Below, piece after piece: positions 59,388 through 64,000 of a stretch of 64,000 bases of DNA. The notes beneath the pieces were generated by a model, which was not told where the DNA came from, ran no database searches, and worked only from the letters and a program-made list of their open reading frames with translations. A program made the position numbers and the translations under genes. The first letter of the stretch is position 1. Each line of letters starts with the position of its first letter. This stretch comes from Cephalopachus bancanus (Eukaryota > Chordata > Mammalia > Primates > Tarsiidae): the NCBI GenBank assembly GCA_027257055.1, contig JAPVLO010000968.1:496001-560000 (forward strand), read 5' to 3'.

Positions 59388-60934
59388 TCTAGGCTGATTT
59401 TTACTGGCAAAAAAGAAGAGAACAGAGAATATGTGGGAAGAAACAGATTTGAGAAGTGGTTGAGGGGACTTGTCAGTTCTAGGCAAGGACAGTGGGGAAC
59501 TACCTTAGTGCTGAGAGTAGAGACCTGGAGAAAGAGTAAGAGGTAGGGGCTGGTATGACCTAGTTGACCTTCTGCCTCCAGCGGGTCGTACCTTGGGAGG
59601 GATAGAATTGCAACCAGATAGCAAACCGATCACATGAGTTTGAAGTATGACAAAATGCCAGAACAGGAGGTATATTTTTTGAAGCTCTTGGCCTTTGGCC
59701 TGGTTGAAGAGACTCTGTCCTTCTCAGAGAAGCTCCAGGTTCAGCTGGTATTTTAACCAATATGGCCCCAAACCTAAGTTGCAGAAGTGACTGAGGAAGA
59801 TGTTCATGCAAAGAGGCCTAAGGTTGTGCCCCGGTTCCCTGTAGTCCATACTGCTGAACTGTAGGAGGTCAAGAAACTACTCTGTTCCACAGAGGGTGGC
59901 TGTATGTGTTGGCTGAAGAGTTCCTCAGAGCTGTCTCAGGCAAGGCATGAGGAGAGTCTGAAGCGGAGAGCTGAGGGCAGACTGCCACCTCTGAGCTTCC
60001 ATATCTCAGATGCCAGAAGCCCTTGAAGGCAGACCAGGCAACCTTGATCACCTGAGTACCAGGCCAGGAGTAACACCAGTCCACACATTTCTGTAGCAGC
60101 TACGATGAGCCATTGGAGGTCATTACAAGGTGAATACCACGAGCTCATTCTTCTGTTCCAGCCCACCCCATGATGTCACATAAACATCACCATCTATCTG
60201 ACGTCTGGACAAGAACAAGAGTGCCAGCGGGGGATGGAACCAAGAGGAGTCAGTCACTGGAAAGAAATTACATTTTAAGCTAGAAGAGACCAGAAGCCTG
60301 TCATTAGCAAGAATTTGTCACGGCTAGCAAGAATGACGCGAGGTATAAAGGTACCCCCGTTTACGTTCAGCCTTGTGACATGCTTACTCTGTTGCCACAT
60401 GCATACTCTGTGTCGAGTATGAGTTTCCTTTTCAGCCCTCTTTCTTGTTTATATCCATCGTCTCTCCAGCCACGTTCTCTCTAAGACAATGCATTTCACT
60501 TTTGAACCAACACTAGTTACCAGGCTGGCCTCGCTCCTGCTTTTGGTCTGTTTCTTTTTCTCCTGTCTCTGTGGATATCCTTACTGCCAAAGGAGTTGTC
60601 TGTGCATTAAGATCACTCTGTTTTAACTGAATAGTGAAATTCATCCATGTTTTGTACATCCATGAGACCCATGTCCCCTCTGATGGAGTGCCAGTCACTG
60701 CATCGCTGTTCCTGCTACATTCTGGAATACACCAGGACCCCAGGAATAATGTATGACACTCCTAGATGAGAAATTGAAGCCAACTTGATCAAGGGCTTAT
60801 TTGAAAAGCTGTGGGCAAAGTCAAGGACAATGAACAAGAGATGGAGATGGATTTTGGAGCCAGCAACAGTGGTCTGAAGAGGCAAGAGAAGATGTTATTG
60901 GAATCCAGAGGCATTGTTTTGGTAAAGAAAAGGA
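59388..60934. other. No recognised feature
   Basis: About 1.5 kb of apparently unique sequence. Short frames only. Confidence 0.4.
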
Positions 60935-61530
60935 GTTAATATGTGGGGTACAATTCAGGGTCAGGCATACAAATGTTCATTATGCAGCTATCTTTGTTGA
61001 TAAGGTGTGGCCCCCTCCTCCAGCAGATTCCCACTACTGCCAATCCTGCCTCTTCCACCCCCTGGTAGTTTCCCGCGACTGCCAATCCTTTTCTTATAGT
61101 ATTATGATAATTGTTCAAAGTCCACTTATGAGTGAGAACATGTGGTACTGAGTTCTTTGTTTCTGTGATAGATCACTCAGTATTATAGACTCTAAGTCCA
61201 TCCAAGTTGCTGTGAAGTTCATAATTTTGTCTTTCTTTATGGCTGCATACTATTCCATTGTGTACATGTACCACATTTTTTATCCAGTCGTCTTTCCAGG
61301 GCAGCATTGTTGTGAACAATGCTGCAATAAACATACGTGTGCAGTTATATTCCCAGTAGGGGGATTGTGGGACTGTAAGGAAGGTCGATTTTTATATCTT
61401 TTAGTAATTGCCAGTTTTCCACAAAGTTTGTATTAGCTTAACACTCCCACAAACAGTGTAGAAGTGTTCCCTTTTCCCCGCATCCTCTCTAGCTTCTATT
61501 GTTTTTTGAATTATTGATGATGGCCATGGT
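60935..61530 (-). mobile_element. 5'-truncated L1 fragment, antisense
   Basis: The plus strand shows the reverse complement of the L1 3' UTR (ATATGTGGGGTACAATTCAG), then the ORF2 C-terminal region ('tatggctgcatactattccattgtgtacatgtaccac'), ending at about 61530. It matches 3480-4160 of the large L1 but has internal deletions. Confidence 0.9.
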
Positions 61531-64000
61531 CTTGATCTTTTTCTACCCTCTGATCTCTTGCTGGTCAACTGAACTGGAAACCAGAAGACAAGAGAGCTTG
61601 GTGGGGGTCAGTCTCCTGAGACACAGAGTGGGTGGAGAAGCCAGAGAGGGCATCTGTAAGGATCAATGGGAAATATCTAACACAACTATGTGTCTAGAAG
61701 TCATTTGAATCTGATAACTTGGAATCTGAGCTCTGTCAGACGTTACCACTTGAATAGTACTTACCTTTTTTGTAAATTCGTTTTCTGAATTATGGTCATA
61801 CTAACAGTGCCTTCCTCATTTCGTGGCTCTGAGGATTATGGGTAATAATAAATGACGAATGCTCCAGGTGCAGTACCAGGTACATGATAAGTGTTTAACG
61901 CAAGGCCGTGTTTAATTTTCCTGGCCATTTGGTCTTCAGCAGAACAAGTAGCTGTGACTTCAGGAGGCTGCAGAGTCATTTGCTCTTCATGTGCAGGGGC
62001 GTGTCTTGCTAGGGACCACTCTGAAGGTGAACAGGAGTATTGGACAAGCCACCCCATAGTACCACTGATTTCACACTTATTTTATTTTATTTAGATCAAG
62101 TTTGCTTCCATCTTCTTTGGAGGGTGATTTTGAGAAATTTTCTTCCAGGAAGAAAAAAAAAGTCACAATTACTGCAAAATTTTTATTCTCCAGTGCAAAT
62201 TAGGTGACTTATTTTGTGATCTCATAGCTGCTTTAGTGTTCCATGATTGGATTAAGTGACAGAAAAATTACCAGGCCCTCCACTTAATTCAGAAACAAAA
62301 AGTGGCCCACATGCTTGTTTGATGTAGGCGATGCTGTGGTGTGGCACCCATCATCCTGTCCCCTTCTGAGATGGAGACACTAATTTCTCCAGCTGTTGGA
62401 AATTTCGGTTGTTGGCAGCTTTCAATAACTTCCTCTTTTGGAATCATCTTAGCTGAAGAGTCACCTTCAGCTTCAAATGTAGCTCCATTAACAAAATCTA
62501 CCTTAAGAAATAGCAGTGCCAATACCCAATGACTGGTCAATAGACTTTATAAAGACCTGACTGTCTTGCCTCAATTTGAGAAAACTTTAAGGGGTCATCC
62601 CAGCTCCCAAGCCCTCTCTGAGACCATATGAAGCCTTTGTTGTGACTATATTGTGGTCTACTTTTTCTCCCTGTATAGTCTTGCTTTCTTTACTTCCTCT
62701 GAGGTATTGATCCCTGTCATATGCTTTAAAAGAAATTCCCTGCATACAAATCTGTCTTATAGTCTATTTCTTGAGAAGCCTCACCTGCAACATTTGGAAA
62801 TAAGAGTTTGTTTTTTAGATAAACTTTCCCACTGACTTTTGTATAATCAGGAATGCTCAATAAGTGTTTGTTGAGTTGAACATTAACAGCACTTGAAAAT
62901 TTAACTCAGTGGGACCCTGGGATTAAGGTGACATGATTTTCACAAAGGTTACCATTTTAATAACAGGACTGATTTGGATGACTAGATTGGTTACAGACGG
63001 TCTCCTTACCTCCCTCACTGTTCCACATATGTTTTACCAAAGCCACAATCTTCACCAAAGAAGACCCCCTTCTTCAGATAGAGAAGAGATATGCTTTTAT
63101 TTCATAGTGATTGGATTTCCATAGAAGAATCACCATTCTAAAGACCAGTTTGACTCAAAATTGTTATTACAGAATTACATATTCCAATTAACTAACTCAT
63201 AGGCAGAAAAACTCCATTTTGTACCTTTCAGAGTGAATCTTTGAGCCTGTGCCAGATTTTATAGTGCAAATGTATGCTTGGAGCTCTTTAGGCAGAAACG
63301 TCCACCAGAATGATGCCCAAGCCAGTAGAGCTGTCGCCTCATGGCCTGATGCGTCTCGTTAAGGCTCTTATTATTTTTTAACACTGCTATAGGAAAGTTG
63401 TGTTTGGCATATACTATTACAGTTGTGAGAAAAAATAGCTCCATTAGCGAAATCTGCCTTAAGAAATAGCAATAGCGTGATAGTTTGTAGATGATTGAGG
63501 CATTGGGTTGACTTTGCCCAGTCAAGGGACACACTTATTTTGCCAGCTGATTGCAGCAGGTGTACTAGGAAGGGCATTGCCCACAGTGCATGCTTTGAAG
63601 TGCAAGCCGTGTGCTCTCTTTGTAATGGTGCTAACTTGATTGCACTCCTAGCGTTTATAAAGATCTGCCAGGCTTTTCAGGACAGGTTGTGTTCATGCAT
63701 AAGCGACCCAACAATGTTTTATTCATATTGCTGAGTTAGTTGCTGTCTAATATTTTCAACATGGCCCCTGTGCCCAAATTCAAACTTCTGCATTATAATC
63801 AAGTTATATCCTCCAGGTTTTAAATTTGAGGTCAATAGCTATAACAAAGTTGGGAGACAGTGTAGTGTTTACTGTGACAGTTTTGTTTACAGTGGTATTT
63901 GCTTGAGGGTCCAGACCTCAAAAAAGAATGATTCTATGCCCCTCTGCCAGAATGGATTCTCACAGGTTTGGCCTTAGAGTGAAATGAATGGAAATATTGA
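61531..64000. other. No gene recognised; shared 38-bp repeat pair
   Basis: Apparently unique sequence except for two related 38-bp segments at 62480-62517 and 63436-63473 that differ by four transitions. A possible L2/MIR 3' end lies near 62845-62885. No exon recognised. Confidence 0.4.

Noticed and set aside
1..64000. CRISPR arrays, operons, phage or plasmid features
   Set aside because: No regularly spaced repeats with unique spacers, no ribosome-binding sites and no bacterial-like gene density. The DNA is mammalian.

Overview
The window looks like non-coding nuclear DNA from a primate. The main evidence is a set of dimeric, 7SL-derived Alu SINEs, which occur only in primates, together with L1 LINEs, MIR, L2, MaLR-type LTRs and old DNA transposons. 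The Alus share a diagnostic form: an arm junction reading ACAATAAATCAAAAAATTAG and a 3' end reading GACTCCAACTC. This does not match the human Alu consensus, nor what I recall of common lemur or galago/loris forms. A non-anthropoid primate (tarsier, or a strepsirrhine such as the aye-aye) is my best guess, but the species cannot be fixed from this window.

I see no convincing protein-coding exon of a host gene and no tRNA, rRNA, snRNA or CRISPR. The open frames are L1 ORF remnants or chance frames in GC-rich or repetitive DNA. The window is therefore probably intergenic or deep-intronic. The one strong candidate for host regulation is a CpG island at about 29.62-30.26 kb.

Layout: 1-3.46 kb holds an antisense MaLR LTR, a sense Alu and a MIR containing a 144-bp tandem duplication. 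3.46-10.59 kb is a full-length antisense L1 bounded by a 13-bp target-site duplication, with a solo class II LTR inserted in its 5' UTR. 11.3 kb is an Alu whose linker has grown into a microsatellite. 13.38-17.26 kb is an older antisense L1 that has lost its 3' third and is joined to a truncated Alu. 17.3-26 kb carries L2, MIR and two antisense Alus. 29.6-30.3 kb is the CpG island. 31.58-33.05 kb is a three-level nest (L1 inside L1 inside a MER5-like hAT element). 33.07 kb is an Alu and 34.74-35.56 kb a 5'-truncated L1. 37.6-38.86 kb is a second solo class II LTR. 41.7-42.45 kb is a solo gammaretrovirus-like LTR. 45.5 kb is an Alu and 46.48-46.98 kb an internally deleted mariner. 51.81-54.38 kb is an L1 with a twin-priming inversion, followed by an MLT1-like LTR. 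56.4-57.1 kb is another LTR-like block, 59.2 kb a hAT MITE and 60.9-61.5 kb an antisense L1 fragment.

No genes work together here. The value of the window is its insertion stratigraphy: target-site duplications, nests and junctions show several retrotransposition and recombination events directly. I found no new multi-gene system. Family names come from recognising consensus features by eye and need a RepeatMasker/Dfam run to confirm.
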